Part shown: piece by piece, positions 28,509 to 37,902 of the stretch
Position numbering within the stretch: the first letter of the stretch is position 1
How the letters are laid out: every line of letters begins with the position of its first letter
Assembly: GCA_015056735.1 (NCBI GenBank)
Contig: SVFT01000002.1
Coordinates: 1-64,000, forward strand
Direction of reading: 5' to 3'
DNA length: 64,000 bases
DNA from: Lachnospiraceae bacterium
GTDB lineage: Bacteria > Bacillota > Clostridia > Lachnospirales > Lachnospiraceae
The notes under the pieces: model-generated
Databases searched by the model: none
What the model was told of the DNA's origin: nothing
The model's input: the letters and a program-made list of their open reading frames with translations, nothing else
Program-made: the position numbers and the translations under genes

Positions 28509-28832
28509 ATGGTATTTAACACAGGAGCGGCGCTTCTGGATGCCATCGTTCTGTCAGTCGTATCCCGTGACCCTGAGGGGACTTACGGATACAAGATCAC
28601 GCAGGAAGTGCGGGAGGTCATCGAGATTTCGGATTCCACACTGTATCCTGTACTGCGACGACTGCAGAAGGATGACTGTCTGGAAGTCTACGACAAGGAG
28701 TTCTGCGGACGCAACAGGCGTTACTACTCGCTGACACCGCGCGGGAAGGAACTGCTTGGAATGTACGAAAGGGAATGGAAGCAATACGCCGGCAAGATCA
28801 CGGCGATTTTTGAAGGAGGAGTGAAGGCATGA
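28509..28832 (+). CDS. PadR-family transcriptional regulator
   Basis: A 107-residue winged-helix repressor: DPEGTYGYKITQEV, then ISDSTLYPVLRRLQKD (recognition helix region) and NRRYYSLTPRG (wing), all typical of PadR. GAAAGGAG precedes the ATG. The last four bases overlap the next gene (ATGA). PadR proteins paired with HAAS/DUF1700 membrane proteins commonly respond to membrane or drug stress; the inducer here is unknown. Twin palindromes at the promoter suggest autoregulation. Confidence 0.92.
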   Translation: MVFNTGAALLDAIVLSVVSRDPEGTYGYKITQEVREVIEISDSTLYPVLRRLQKDDCLEVYDKEFCGRNRRYYSLTPRGKELLGMYEREWKQYAGKITAIFEGGVKA

Positions 28833-29494
28833 AAAGAGAAGAATTCATGCGCGCGTTGGAAGCGGCGCTTGCCGATGCGCCTGCGGATGAGAGAGACGCC
28901 GCGCTTCAATACTATAATGACTATCTGGATGATGCCGGCACAGAGGATGAGGAGCGCGTGATCGAAGCGCTTGGCGATCCGGCTGTGCTTGCGGAGAGCA
29001 TCTGCCGGGATGCATCCGGTTCAGACGATGCGCCGGATGGAAGCTTACCGGATGGCCGCAGTGATGAGGAGACATCAAAGGCGGGACTGAAGACCGCCGG
29101 AAAACAGGTGAATGTATGGAAATGGGTCTGCATCGGTCTGTTCATTGCGATCCTGTCGCCTTTTATCCTGGCGCTCGCGGTGACGGTGCTGGCGCTTGCT
29201 GTTGCACTTGTTGTTTCGGTCTTTGCGGTGATCATATCGCTTGCGATCACGGGCGTTGCGGTGATGGGCGGCGGCCTTGCAGCAGCGGGGATCGGCGTTT
29301 TGAAGATCTTTGCCGTTCCTGCTGCGGGACTGTACCTTTGCGGGATCGGCATCCTGATGATGGCGGTCGGGCTTTTGGCAACGGTATTCTTTGTATGGGT
29401 GTTCGTAAAGGTAGCCTGCCTGCTCGGCAGATCGCTGCTTCGGCTTTTCCGCAAGCCGATCGTGAAGAAAGAAGGAGGTGAGGCAAATGCGTAA
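28829..29494 (+). CDS. HAAS/DUF1700-domain membrane protein
   Basis: A 221-residue protein. The N-terminal part (about 1-60; MKREEFMRALEAAL, LQYYNDYLDD, VIEALGDPAVLAESI) is the HAAS (DUF1700) domain that often follows PadR genes. Then a polar linker and three or four hydrophobic segments (about 95-205) rich in Ala, Val, Gly. Probably a membrane sensor or co-regulator that works with the PadR protein. It overlaps both neighbouring genes, so the three form an operon. Confidence 0.85.
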   Translation: MKREEFMRALEAALADAPADERDAALQYYNDYLDDAGTEDEERVIEALGDPAVLAESICRDASGSDDAPDGSLPDGRSDEETSKAGLKTAGKQVNVWKWVCIGLFIAILSPFILALAVTVLALAVALVVSVFAVIISLAITGVAVMGGGLAAAGIGVLKIFAVPAAGLYLCGIGILMMAVGLLATVFFVWVFVKVACLLGRSLLRLFRKPIVKKEGGEANA

Positions 29495-30224
29495 GATATG
29501 GAAACTTGTTCTCACTGTTTCGGGTTTTCTTGCCGTGCTCGGTATCCTGCTTCTTGTAACGGGACTGATCCTCGGAGGGCACAGTGCTCTGAAGGAGCTT
29601 CTTTCCACGGCTAAAGGGGAAGCACAGGCTGATTCGTATCATACGATCTGCGACGGCGCGGATGTCAAAAACCTTCGCATCTCAGGTGTGGCATGTGTTC
29701 TGTATATCAGAGTACATGACGGGAATTCTTTTATCATCGAAGGTGCTGAACGCGCGGGGCTTACCTATAAAGCGGAAGGGGGCAGCATCGAACTGACCGA
29801 AATGCCTGAACGCAGCCTTTTACGCATTTTCTCTGACGATGAAGCCGTTGCGACATTGTTCGTTCCAAGGAGTGCGAAGCTCGCGGAGACGAGCATCCGT
29901 TTTGCAGCGGGAAGTCTTGATGTGGAGAATCTAAGATCCGCACGGCTGAAGATCGATCTGCAGGCAGGCGACATGAAGGCATCCGGCATCGATGCCGATG
30001 CGATCACCGTGAATGCGTCTGCGGCTAATGCTTCGATCCAATTGAATGGGCGCGAGAAGGATTATAACTACGGCATTTCCGGCGAGGCATGTGAGATCAG
30101 GATCGGCGATACGGCATATAACGGCATGGACCTTATGACCGGCAGGACGATCGACAATAAGGGTTCAAAAACCGCCTCAATAAAGGCATCCGCGGGTTCT
30201 GTCGCGGTAACGTTTGAAGAATAG
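29487..30224 (+). CDS. Membrane-anchored DUF4097-like beta-rich protein
   Basis: A 245-residue protein from ATG 29487; AAGGAGGTGA just upstream is a near-perfect ribosome site (an in-frame GTG at 29478 lies inside it). One hydrophobic segment at about residues 8-28 anchors it; the rest is a repetitive beta-rich domain (IRFAAGSLDVENL, LQAGDMKASGI, NASAANASIQL) of the DUF4097 kind, likely on the outside as a beta-solenoid. Third gene of PadR-HAAS-DUF4097, a recurrent set in Firmicutes. Role unknown; envelope stress is a guess. Confidence 0.75.
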   Translation: MRKIWKLVLTVSGFLAVLGILLLVTGLILGGHSALKELLSTAKGEAQADSYHTICDGADVKNLRISGVACVLYIRVHDGNSFIIEGAERAGLTYKAEGGSIELTEMPERSLLRIFSDDEAVATLFVPRSAKLAETSIRFAAGSLDVENLRSARLKIDLQAGDMKASGIDADAITVNASAANASIQLNGREKDYNYGISGEACEIRIGDTAYNGMDLMTGRTIDNKGSKTASIKASAGSVAVTFEE

Positions 30225-30237
30225 AAGATCATACGCT

Positions 30238-30264
30238 GAGGATCGCTTATGCGGTCCTCTTTTT
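30238..30264 (+). terminator. Terminator after PadR operon
   Basis: 9-pair stem GAGGATCGC / GCGGTCCTC (one G-T) with loop TTAT, then TTTTTG. Confidence 0.85.
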
Positions 30265-30338
30265 GTTTCACTTTTTTCGAAAACGTATTAAAATAAAAAA
30301 GAATATGCTAACAACAGCACAATACGGAGGAGAGAAGT

Positions 30339-31136
30339 ATGATTTTTACAGCGATTGGAGCAGAAAACCTGCCCGGATTTGCATCCGTAATTACGGCGGA
30401 CGAGTTTGACGATATGCAGATCGCCGTGGGAGCCGTGGAGGACGACAAGGCAGTTGCGGCTGCCGTTTTATCGCCGGATGGAGACACACTTAATGTGGAT
30501 TATCTGTATGTGTTGCCGGAGGCACGAAGGAAGGGGGTGGCGACCGCACTTCTCAAAGCCGTTGCAGAAGAGATGGGGGCTCTGCATTTTAGTGCGTTTT
30601 TTCCGGAATCGGAAAAGAGCCTTTTGAAGTTTTTTGACAGCTTTGGACTTTCCATGGTGGCGGATTCGGAAGTTTTCACCGTAGGCGTGGAAGATTTTAT
30701 CCATTCCGAAGAAGTGATGAAGATGGCCAAGCAGAAGGCGGTTCGGAAGGTGGAGAGCCTTGCGGAGATGAATGATACGGAAAAGGCCAGAGCTGTAGCG
30801 GGTGTAGAAGAACTTTTGGGAGAATACCGGTACAGCGCAAACGCTTTTGAAGATACACTTTCCTTTGTAACGCGTGATAAGAAAGGCGGCATCACGGGAT
30901 GCTTTTTCTGCGAACATGACGAAAAGGAGATCATTGTTTCGCTTCTGTACAATTTTTCCGACGATCCGTATAACCTGATCGCAATGCTCTGCCGGTTCGG
31001 AGAGCAGCTGATCCGGGGGGAGCATACGGATGAGCAGATCCTGTTTGTTTCCGCAAACGATAAGGTAGAAGCATTTGTTAAAAAACTGATCGGCAATATC
31101 GTTCGTTCCGATCGGATGGTTCATGCGTATAAATAA
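30339..31136 (+). CDS. GNAT-family acetyltransferase
   Basis: A 265-residue protein. Residues about 45-115 carry the GNAT acetyl-CoA motif A (DYLYVLPEARRKGVATALL). The remainder (about 120-265) is a second domain of uncertain type with a GCFF-CEHDEKE stretch; it may be a degenerate GNAT repeat. The substrate cannot be told. ACGGAGGAGAG precedes the ATG. Monocistronic. Confidence 0.78.
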   Translation: MIFTAIGAENLPGFASVITADEFDDMQIAVGAVEDDKAVAAAVLSPDGDTLNVDYLYVLPEARRKGVATALLKAVAEEMGALHFSAFFPESEKSLLKFFDSFGLSMVADSEVFTVGVEDFIHSEEVMKMAKQKAVRKVESLAEMNDTEKARAVAGVEELLGEYRYSANAFEDTLSFVTRDKKGGITGCFFCEHDEKEIIVSLLYNFSDDPYNLIAMLCRFGEQLIRGEHTDEQILFVSANDKVEAFVKKLIGNIVRSDRMVHAYK

Positions 31137-31204
31137 TACAGGAATTTCGTATATATAAATTGTAGGAACGGATCGGCATCAACTTTTTGTGAAAGGAAAA
31201 AACC

Positions 31205-33928
31205 ATGAGTTTCGGACATCTTGATGTAAGTAAGGAAAAAGAAAAAGCCGTATTACCGGTTTTCAGAAAGGAAAATGAGACAGAACAGCAGCAGTTTAAT
31301 CAGTTTGTGCCGCAGCTTGACAGACTGATGAGTGCAGAGACGAAGGCGCACAAGTATTATGCGGGATATACCCGGCGGGATCTGGAGGAGCGTGACAGGC
31401 TGAAAGAGAATATTCAGAGTACGTCCTGGATGCACAGCATGTATATGCTTCCGTATGAGAATTACAACGGGATTATGAAAACGCACAGAAAAGTGTTTAA
31501 AAACAAAAGCTTAAGCAGCTCTGAGATTGAAAAGAGAAAAGATAAGTTCAGGCATAAAGAACGTTACCAGGCCGGCGTACATCGCTCCTTGGAGCAGCTT
31601 CACAAGGCATATGATGAAGCGCCGATCAAGATGGCAAGGGATGTGATCATCAAGCAAGGGCATAAGTACGAAAACGATGGAAATCCCAATGATTATACGG
31701 AGATCTCACGTGATTTTGCGACATATGCAAGTATGTATAAAGGCTTGCCGGGATATGAGAATCTGGAGGAGCGCGCGACGGAAGTGATCTCCCGCGCTGT
31801 CAGCGGCATTAAGATCGAAGCCAGTGCGTTCAGTATTCTGCGGGAAGTGCAGGATACGTCGCTGGACGAGTTTGTCTATCATGATGAATATGAATTTGTT
31901 CAGAATCTTCCGAGAAAACTTGCAAAGCTCCGTGCGCTTTCACATGCCGGTGCGATCCGGGGAGATATGAAGCTTCTTCAGCAGGAGGGCGGGATCGGTG
32001 ATATGAACATGCTGATCATCGATGAGAAGATCCGCATGCTCGAAGAGATCAAAGAAGACTATGAATCCCGCGTGGCCATGATGCAGTCGCCTTACTATGT
32101 ACTTCTGGAAGAGACGGATTTTACGAAGCTTTCCCAGAAAGAACTGGACAAACTGCGCCTCAGTTCGGATGAAAAAGAGCTGAGGACCTATATCGATACC
32201 ATGAAAAAGCGCAAAAAGCTTTCCAAATTCGGTATGGGTACGGAAATGGCCGATTTTGCAAAGCAGGCGCAGAAGGATGTGCATAAAGAAGAGAAGGCAA
32301 GGACAAAGACGGCCGTCAGCGAACTGGAATCGGGTCTTAAGAAGTTTGCCAAGAGTCACAAGCTGAAACTGACACCCGGCGTTGAACGGGCCGGTGCACT
32401 GGCACAGTATATGAAGTCGTTATATGGCGACGGCAGCATTCTCGAGATGAACAATTATCTTGAAACGGTACTGAATCCGGCACATAAAACGCGCAACACG
32501 CTTTATTCCGAAAAGGAACGTCAAAAGCTGCTGCTGCTTTCCGAAGATATGGTGATGGCATCGAATATGGCGATGTCACTCCTCAACCGTACAAAAGCAC
32601 AGCAGATCGCGGACGAGACGTTTGAGATCGCACAGGCGCAGGCGGCTCCGAAGGAGCTTTCCGCACGGGATCGCAAGAGGATCAAAGCAGACCGCTCTGA
32701 CTTTGCAACGGCTGATATGAATCAGGATATGACATTTGTATATCAGATGAGCGCGGAAGAAAAGAAGTTAACAAGCGGACGGTCTTATATGCAGTCTGTC
32801 ACGCAGCTGATGCGTGAGAGGGATGACGTGACGCTGGCACGCCTTGTGGAAAATTTCAATGCTGCCAAAAAAGCCAAGGGCATTTCGGATGAAGCCAGAG
32901 GTGAATTTAAGACTGCGGAAACGGCTGCGCAGAAGGCGGAAAAGGAGGCAAGAGTCGGCTCCTATATCGCACAAATGGGCCTTGAAGTGAACGAAAGGGA
33001 ACTGGTTGAGCACGCACGGGCCGAGCGGGAAAAGGCGGTCGAGGCGCAGAAAAAGATGGATGCGGAGCTCCTCACTTCGGAAGATCCCCTTGCGGAGTTT
33101 ACATATGCTGTTCAGGACGACCGCAAGACGGCGATCCAGCGAGAGCAGGATGATCAGCAGCATATTGTCCGAAAAGACTTCATGGGTCATAAAAGGCGCG
33201 CAAATGCAGCTAAATTTGCAAAGAGCAGCGTCAAGGATGAGAAGATGGATAAAGCCGTAGAGCAGGATTTGGAAAATCTTCTTACGAATGTGAGACTGGA
33301 TCAGATGCTGTCCAGAGACAAGCTTGAACTGGAAGAGCCTCTTGCAAGTACGGTGAAAGGCTATGCAATCTTTATCAAGATCAATGAGCCGCTGATCATG
33401 GAATACAAGATGCACATGGAGGAGAACAGGGAGATCATTGACTTCCTTGAGACGGATAAAACGGCGGATCATACCGCTGAGATCACCCGTCTGAAAGAAG
33501 AGATCTTGGCGCTTGGAAAGCAAAGAGAAGCCATTTCGGCTTTCGTGCTTCTGTACAAGGCGATCATCCCCTCCGCGAAGCAATACATCGATTATATGGA
33601 GAGGCTCAAGAGTGTCAGACTTGCCAAAAAGATCATCGCATCCGATCCGGCCGGCACATATAAGACCAAGATGATGGAAGAACTGAACAAACAGGATGCA
33701 GAGTACCGCGAGCTTGTGGAAGTCAGCCTGCTGTCCTTTATCAGAACGATGTCGAACGGCTTCACAAAGGGCATCAATATCGAACAGAACCAGATACTTT
33801 TCGATTGCGCTCAAACGTATGACCGTATCATGGCGGTAAAAGGAGATAAGTATGCTGCGGACAGTGCACATGCGATCATGGATGAAATGCGCGATAAACT
33901 GCGCGAGTACGGGAGGACTGCCGTTTAG
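31205..33928 (+). CDS. Large orphan alpha-helical protein
   Basis: A 907-residue protein that I do not recognise. It has no signal peptide, no clear membrane segment, one cysteine, and a very high content of Lys, Glu, Asp and Ala. Most of it is predicted helical; likely coiled-coil stretches lie near residues 100-130, 260-380, 560-640 and 740-800. There is no nucleotide-binding or protease motif. GAAAGGAAA precedes the ATG. It stands alone between a GNAT gene and the secA promoter, and codon use is like its neighbours. It may be a cytosolic scaffold, or an effector exported without a classical signal. Confidence 0.7.
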   Translation: MSFGHLDVSKEKEKAVLPVFRKENETEQQQFNQFVPQLDRLMSAETKAHKYYAGYTRRDLEERDRLKENIQSTSWMHSMYMLPYENYNGIMKTHRKVFKNKSLSSSEIEKRKDKFRHKERYQAGVHRSLEQLHKAYDEAPIKMARDVIIKQGHKYENDGNPNDYTEISRDFATYASMYKGLPGYENLEERATEVISRAVSGIKIEASAFSILREVQDTSLDEFVYHDEYEFVQNLPRKLAKLRALSHAGAIRGDMKLLQQEGGIGDMNMLIIDEKIRMLEEIKEDYESRVAMMQSPYYVLLEETDFTKLSQKELDKLRLSSDEKELRTYIDTMKKRKKLSKFGMGTEMADFAKQAQKDVHKEEKARTKTAVSELESGLKKFAKSHKLKLTPGVERAGALAQYMKSLYGDGSILEMNNYLETVLNPAHKTRNTLYSEKERQKLLLLSEDMVMASNMAMSLLNRTKAQQIADETFEIAQAQAAPKELSARDRKRIKADRSDFATADMNQDMTFVYQMSAEEKKLTSGRSYMQSVTQLMRERDDVTLARLVENFNAAKKAKGISDEARGEFKTAETAAQKAEKEARVGSYIAQMGLEVNERELVEHARAEREKAVEAQKKMDAELLTSEDPLAEFTYAVQDDRKTAIQREQDDQQHIVRKDFMGHKRRANAAKFAKSSVKDEKMDKAVEQDLENLLTNVRLDQMLSRDKLELEEPLASTVKGYAIFIKINEPLIMEYKMHMEENREIIDFLETDKTADHTAEITRLKEEILALGKQREAISAFVLLYKAIIPSAKQYIDYMERLKSVRLAKKIIASDPAGTYKTKMMEELNKQDAEYRELVEVSLLSFIRTMSNGFTKGINIEQNQILFDCAQTYDRIMAVKGDKYAADSAHAIMDEMRDKLREYGRTAV

Positions 33929-33957
33929 TTGAAACCCTCATTCAAATCTGTTAGAAT
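33929..33957 (+). promoter_or_regulatory. secA promoter
   Basis: TTGAAA (33929-33934), 17 bases, TAGAAT (33952-33957), starting right after the stop codon of the previous gene. Confidence 0.6.
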
Positions 33958-33992
33958 ATGCTTTGTATGCAGTAATCTTTACAGGTAAAGGA

Positions 33993-34010
33993 ATGAGTAC
34001 AGATAGATGA
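33993..34010 (+). CDS. Possible 5-codon leader ORF coupled to secA
   Basis: ATG AGT ACA GAT AGA TGA; the final TGA overlaps the secA ATG as ATGA. AGGT lies about 6 bases before this ATG, while secA itself has no ribosome site at normal distance (AAGGA is 14 bases away). secA translation may therefore depend on reinitiation after this mini-ORF. Confidence 0.35.
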   Translation: MSTDR

Positions 34011-36574
34011 GTATAGTAACCAGGATCTTCGGAACACATAGCGAACGGGAATTAAAGCGGATCAAGCCCATCGTGGATAAGATCGATTCGCTGCGACCCG
34101 TTATGGCGGCGTTATCCGATGAACAGCTTCGTGACAAGACGAAGGAATACAAGCAGCGTCTGGCAAACGGCGAGACGCTTGACGATCTTCTGCCGGAAGC
34201 ATTTGCGACCGTGCGGGAGGCAGCAAAAAGAGTGCTGAACATGGAGCATTTCCGTGTGCAGCTGATCGGTGGTATCATCCTCCATCAGGGGCGTATCGCA
34301 GAGATGCGTACCGGTGAAGGTAAGACACTTGTCTCCACCTGCCCCGCATATTTAAATGCACTAGAAGGCAAGGGCGTTCATATCGTAACCGTCAATGACT
34401 ATCTGGCAAAGCGTGACGCGGAGTGGATGGGTCAGGTGCATGAGTTTTTGGGCCTCAAGGTCGGCGTGGTATTAAACTCCATGAAGGCGGATGAACGCCG
34501 CGAGGCTTATAACTGCGACATCACATATGTTACGAACAATGAGCTCGGTTTTGATTATCTGCGTGACAACATGGTCATCTACAAAGAGCAGCTCGTCCTT
34601 CGGGATCTGCACTATGCGATCATCGATGAGGTCGACTCTGTTTTGATCGATGAGGCGAGAACACCGCTTATCATCTCCGGTCAGAGCGGCAAGTCAACAA
34701 AGCTCTATGAAGCCTGCGATGTCCTTGCAAGGCAATTAAAGCGCGGCGCGGATATGCAGGATCTTTCCAAGATGGATGCCATCATGGGCGTTGAGCGCGA
34801 AGAGACAGGTGACTTTATCGTTAATGAGAAGGATAAGATCGTCAATCTGACGGCAGAAGGCGTTGCCAAGGTAGAGCGCTTCTTCCAGATCGAAAACCTG
34901 GCGGATCCCGACAATCTTGAGATCCAGCACAATATTATCCTAGCGCTTCGCGCGCACAATCTGATGTTCCGTGATCAGGACTATGTGGTAAAAGATGACC
35001 AGGTTCTGATCGTCGATGAGTTTACCGGCCGTATCATGCCGGGCAGACGTTATTCCGACGGCCTGCATCAGGCGATCGAAGCAAAAGAGCATGTGAAGGT
35101 CAAGAGAGAGAGCAAGACACTTGCGACGATCACTTTCCAGAATTTCTTCAATAAATTTGAGAAAAAGGCCGGCATGACCGGTACGGCTCTTACGGAAGAG
35201 CGTGAGTTCCGCGATATTTACGGAATGGATGTTGTCGAGGTGCCGACCAACAGGCCGGTACAGAGGATCGACCACCAGGATTCGGTATATAAGACAAAAC
35301 GTGAAAAGCTGAATGCGATCGTGGAAGCGGTCAGGGCAGCGCATGAAAAAGGGCAGCCCGTTCTGGTCGGTACGATCACGATCGAAGCATCCGAGGAGCT
35401 TTCAAGACTCCTTCGGAAGGCGGGGATTCCCGATCACAAAGTACTGAATGCAAAGTTCCACGAACTCGAGGCGGAGATCGTTGCGGATGCCGGTATTCAC
35501 GGTGCCGTTACGATCGCGACAAACATGGCGGGCCGTGGTACGGATATCAAGCTTGATGAGGAAGCGAGAGCGGCGGGCGGTCTTATGATCATCGGTACGG
35601 AACGTCATGAATCGAGACGTATCGATAACCAGCTGCGCGGACGTTCCGGTCGTCAGGGTGACCCCGGCGAGTCCCGTTTTTACATCTCTCTGGAAGACGA
35701 TCTGATGAGACTGTTCGGCTCCGAGAGACTGATCAATATGTTCAATGCACTGGGTATCCCGGAGGGACAGGAGATCCAGCATAAGATGCTGACGCATGCG
35801 ATCGAAAATGCGCAGAAGAAGATCGAGAGCAACAACTTCGGTATTCGTAAGAACCTGCTTGAGTACGATCAGGTCAACAACGACCAGCGTGAGATCATAT
35901 ATGAAGAGAGACGCCGCGTTCTCGACGGCGAGAGCATGCGTGATGTCATCTATAAGATGATCACGGATATCGTTGAGAATACGGTTGACATGTGCATCGG
36001 TGATGACATGGATCCGGACGACTGGGATCTTGTCGAGCTCAACAGTGTGCTGCTTCCGATCATTCCGCTCGAGCCGATCTCCAGAGGAAGGATCAACAAG
36101 TTAGAAAAGAAATCCTTAAAACAGCAGCTTAAGGAAGAGGCGGCAAAGCTTTATGAGAGCAAGGAAGCGGAATTCCCCAATGCGGAAGCGATCCGTGAGC
36201 TCGAGCGTGTTGTGCTGCTGAAAGTGATCGATAAAAAGTGGATGGACCACATCGACGATATGGACCAGCTCCGTCAGGGCGCAGGTCTGCAGGCATACGG
36301 ACAGCGCGATCCGCTCGTAGAGTTCAGACGTGCGGGCTTTGAGATGTTTGAAGCGATGTCTGACAGTATCAGAGAAGATACGGTTAAGCTCCTGTTCCAT
36401 GTACGTGTGGAACAGAAGGTAGAGAGAGAACAGGTTGCCAAGGTGACGGGTACCAACAAGGATGACACCCTCGCAAAGACACCGCAGAAGCGCGAAAGCG
36501 TCAAGATCTACCCCAATGATCCGTGTCCGTGCGGCAGCGGCAAGAAGTACAAAAACTGCTGCGGTAGAAAGTAG
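34007..36574 (+). CDS. secA: Preprotein translocase ATPase SecA
   Basis: An 855-residue SecA, the motor that drives Sec-dependent proteins through SecYEG. Seen: RTGEGKTL (Walker A) near residue 100, [15 protein letters not shown], the [11 protein letters not shown] motif and the C-terminal zinc tail [13 protein letters not shown], which binds SecB-like partners or lipids. Only one SecA copy in the window. Its own ribosome site is poor (see the 5-codon ORF). prfB follows 8 bases after the stop. Confidence 0.97.
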   Translation: MSIVTRIFGTHSERELKRIKPIVDKIDSLRPVMAALSDEQLRDKTKEYKQRLANGETLDDLLPEAFATVREAAKRVLNMEHFRVQLIGGIILHQGRIAEMRTGEGKTLVSTCPAYLNALEGKGVHIVTVNDYLAKRDAEWMGQVHEFLGLKVGVVLNSMKADERREAYNCDITYVTNNELGFDYLRDNMVIYKEQLVLRDLHYAIIDEVDSVLIDEARTPLIISGQSGKSTKLYEACDVLARQLKRGADMQDLSKMDAIMGVEREETGDFIVNEKDKIVNLTAEGVAKVERFFQIENLADPDNLEIQHNIILALRAHNLMFRDQDYVVKDDQVLIVDEFTGRIMPGRRYSDGLHQAIEAKEHVKVKRESKTLATITFQNFFNKFEKKAGMTGTALTEEREFRDIYGMDVVEVPTNRPVQRIDHQDSVYKTKREKLNAIVEAVRAAHEKGQPVLVGTITIEASEELSRLLRKAGIPDHKVLNAKFHELEAEIVADAGIHGAVTIATNMAGRGTDIKLDEEARAAGGLMIIGTERHESRRIDNQLRGRSGRQGDPGESRFYISLEDDLMRLFGSERLINMFNALGIPEGQEIQHKMLTHAIENAQKKIESNNFGIRKNLLEYDQVNNDQREIIYEERRRVLDGESMRDVIYKMITDIVENTVDMCIGDDMDPDDWDLVELNSVLLPIIPLEPISRGRINKLEKKSLKQQLKEEAAKLYESKEAEFPNAEAIRELERVVLLKVIDKKWMDHIDDMDQLRQGAGLQAYGQRDPLVEFRRAGFEMFEAMSDSIREDTVKLLFHVRVEQKVEREQVAKVTGTNKDDTLAKTPQKRESVKIYPNDPCPCGSGKKYKNCCGRK

Positions 36575-36582
36575 GTAATCAC

Positions 36583-37704
36583 TTGGTTGAATTAGATCAG
36601 ATGAAGACAGAGCTTCAGTCCTATGAAGCGCCGCTTAAAGAAGTCCGCGATTCTCTTGGACTCGATGATAAGAAGCGCCGCATCGAAGAGCTGGAACGGG
36701 AGATGGAGGCACCCGGCTTCTGGGATGATCCGGATCGCTCGAACAGCAAGATGAAGGAACTGAAGAATATGAAGGATCTCGTCGCGAAGATGGATGGCCT
36801 TTCGGGGCAGTACGAGGACATTGAGACGCTGATCGAGATGGGATATGAGTCTGAGGATGCGGAGCTGGTAGCGGATACGCGGGCAGAGCTCGATGCATTT
36901 ATCGCAACATTTGAAGAGATCCGGATCGGTCAGCTTCTGACCGGCGAATATGATAAGAACAATGCGATCCTGAAGCTGAACGCTGGCGCGGGCGGCACGG
37001 AGAGCTGTGACTGGGCCGGCATGCTGTATCGCATGTACACACGCTGGGCAGAGAAAAAAGGTTATCAGGTAGAGGTCCTGGATTATCTGGACGGTGACGA
37101 GGCCGGCATTAAGTCGGTCACATTTCAGGTAAACGGGGAGAATGCATACGGCTACTTAAAGTCGGAAAAGGGTGTTCACCGTCTGGTCCGGATCTCTCCG
37201 TTTAATGCGCAGGGCAAGCGGCAGACTTCTTTTGTCTCGCTGGATGTTATGCCGGATATCGAAGAGGATCTGGATATCGAGATCAATGACGATGATATCA
37301 GGATCGACACATATCGAAGCAGCGGCGCGGGCGGTCAGCATATCAACAAGACATCCTCCGCGATCCGCATCACGCATCTTCCGACCGGTATCGTGGTGCA
37401 GTGCCAGAACGAGCGCAGCCAGTTCCAGAACAAAGACAAGGCGATGCAGATGCTGAAGGCCAAGCTCTACCTGCTCCGTCAGGAAGAGAATGCTGCAAAG
37501 CTTTCCGGCATTCGCGGTGAAGTCAAGGAGATCGGCTGGGGCAATCAGATCCGTTCTTATGTTATGCAGCCGTATACGATGGTCAAGGACCACCGGACGG
37601 GTGAAGAGAGCGGCAACACAGATGCTGTTCTGGACGGTGCACTGGATCCTTTTATCAACGCGTATCTGAAGTGGATCAATTTGGCACCGACGGAAGAAGA
37701 ATAG
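36583..37704 (+). CDS. prfB: Peptide chain release factor 2
   Basis: A 373-residue RF2, which reads UGA and UAA stop codons. SPF, the stop-recognition tripeptide, is near residue 205, and the catalytic GGQ is near 250. The frame is open from the TTG start 36583 with no internal UGA around codon 25, so the programmed frameshift that autoregulates RF2 in many bacteria is absent (RDSLGLDDKKRRIEE is continuous). AGGT overlaps the secA stop as its ribosome site. Probably cotranscribed with secA. Confidence 0.95.
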   Translation: MVELDQMKTELQSYEAPLKEVRDSLGLDDKKRRIEELEREMEAPGFWDDPDRSNSKMKELKNMKDLVAKMDGLSGQYEDIETLIEMGYESEDAELVADTRAELDAFIATFEEIRIGQLLTGEYDKNNAILKLNAGAGGTESCDWAGMLYRMYTRWAEKKGYQVEVLDYLDGDEAGIKSVTFQVNGENAYGYLKSEKGVHRLVRISPFNAQGKRQTSFVSLDVMPDIEEDLDIEINDDDIRIDTYRSSGAGGQHINKTSSAIRITHLPTGIVVQCQNERSQFQNKDKAMQMLKAKLYLLRQEENAAKLSGIRGEVKEIGWGNQIRSYVMQPYTMVKDHRTGEESGNTDAVLDGALDPFINAYLKWINLAPTEEE

Positions 37705-37781
37705 GCAAAATGTTCAAACGAACCCCCGATTTCTTGTGAAAGATGCCGATTGCAAGATTTTGAGACAAGTCATAGAATAAG

Positions 37782-37812
37782 GACACTGAGCAATTCGCTC
37801 GGTGTCTTTTTT
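37782..37812 (+). terminator. Terminator after secA-prfB
   Basis: 10-pair stem GACACTGAGC / GCTCGGTGTC (one G-T), loop AATTC, then TTTTTT. Confidence 0.88.
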
Positions 37813-37902
37813 ATTTATTTTACGGCACTCATGCCGGTTCATTGTGCAGTCGCACATTTTTTTCCAACAAGAAAGTACGAATGATAGGAGGAAGAAGGAA
37901 AA

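Noticed and set aside
36583-37704. Frameshifted prfB
   Set aside because: The reading frame is continuous from the TTG start through GGQ, with no stop near codon 25.
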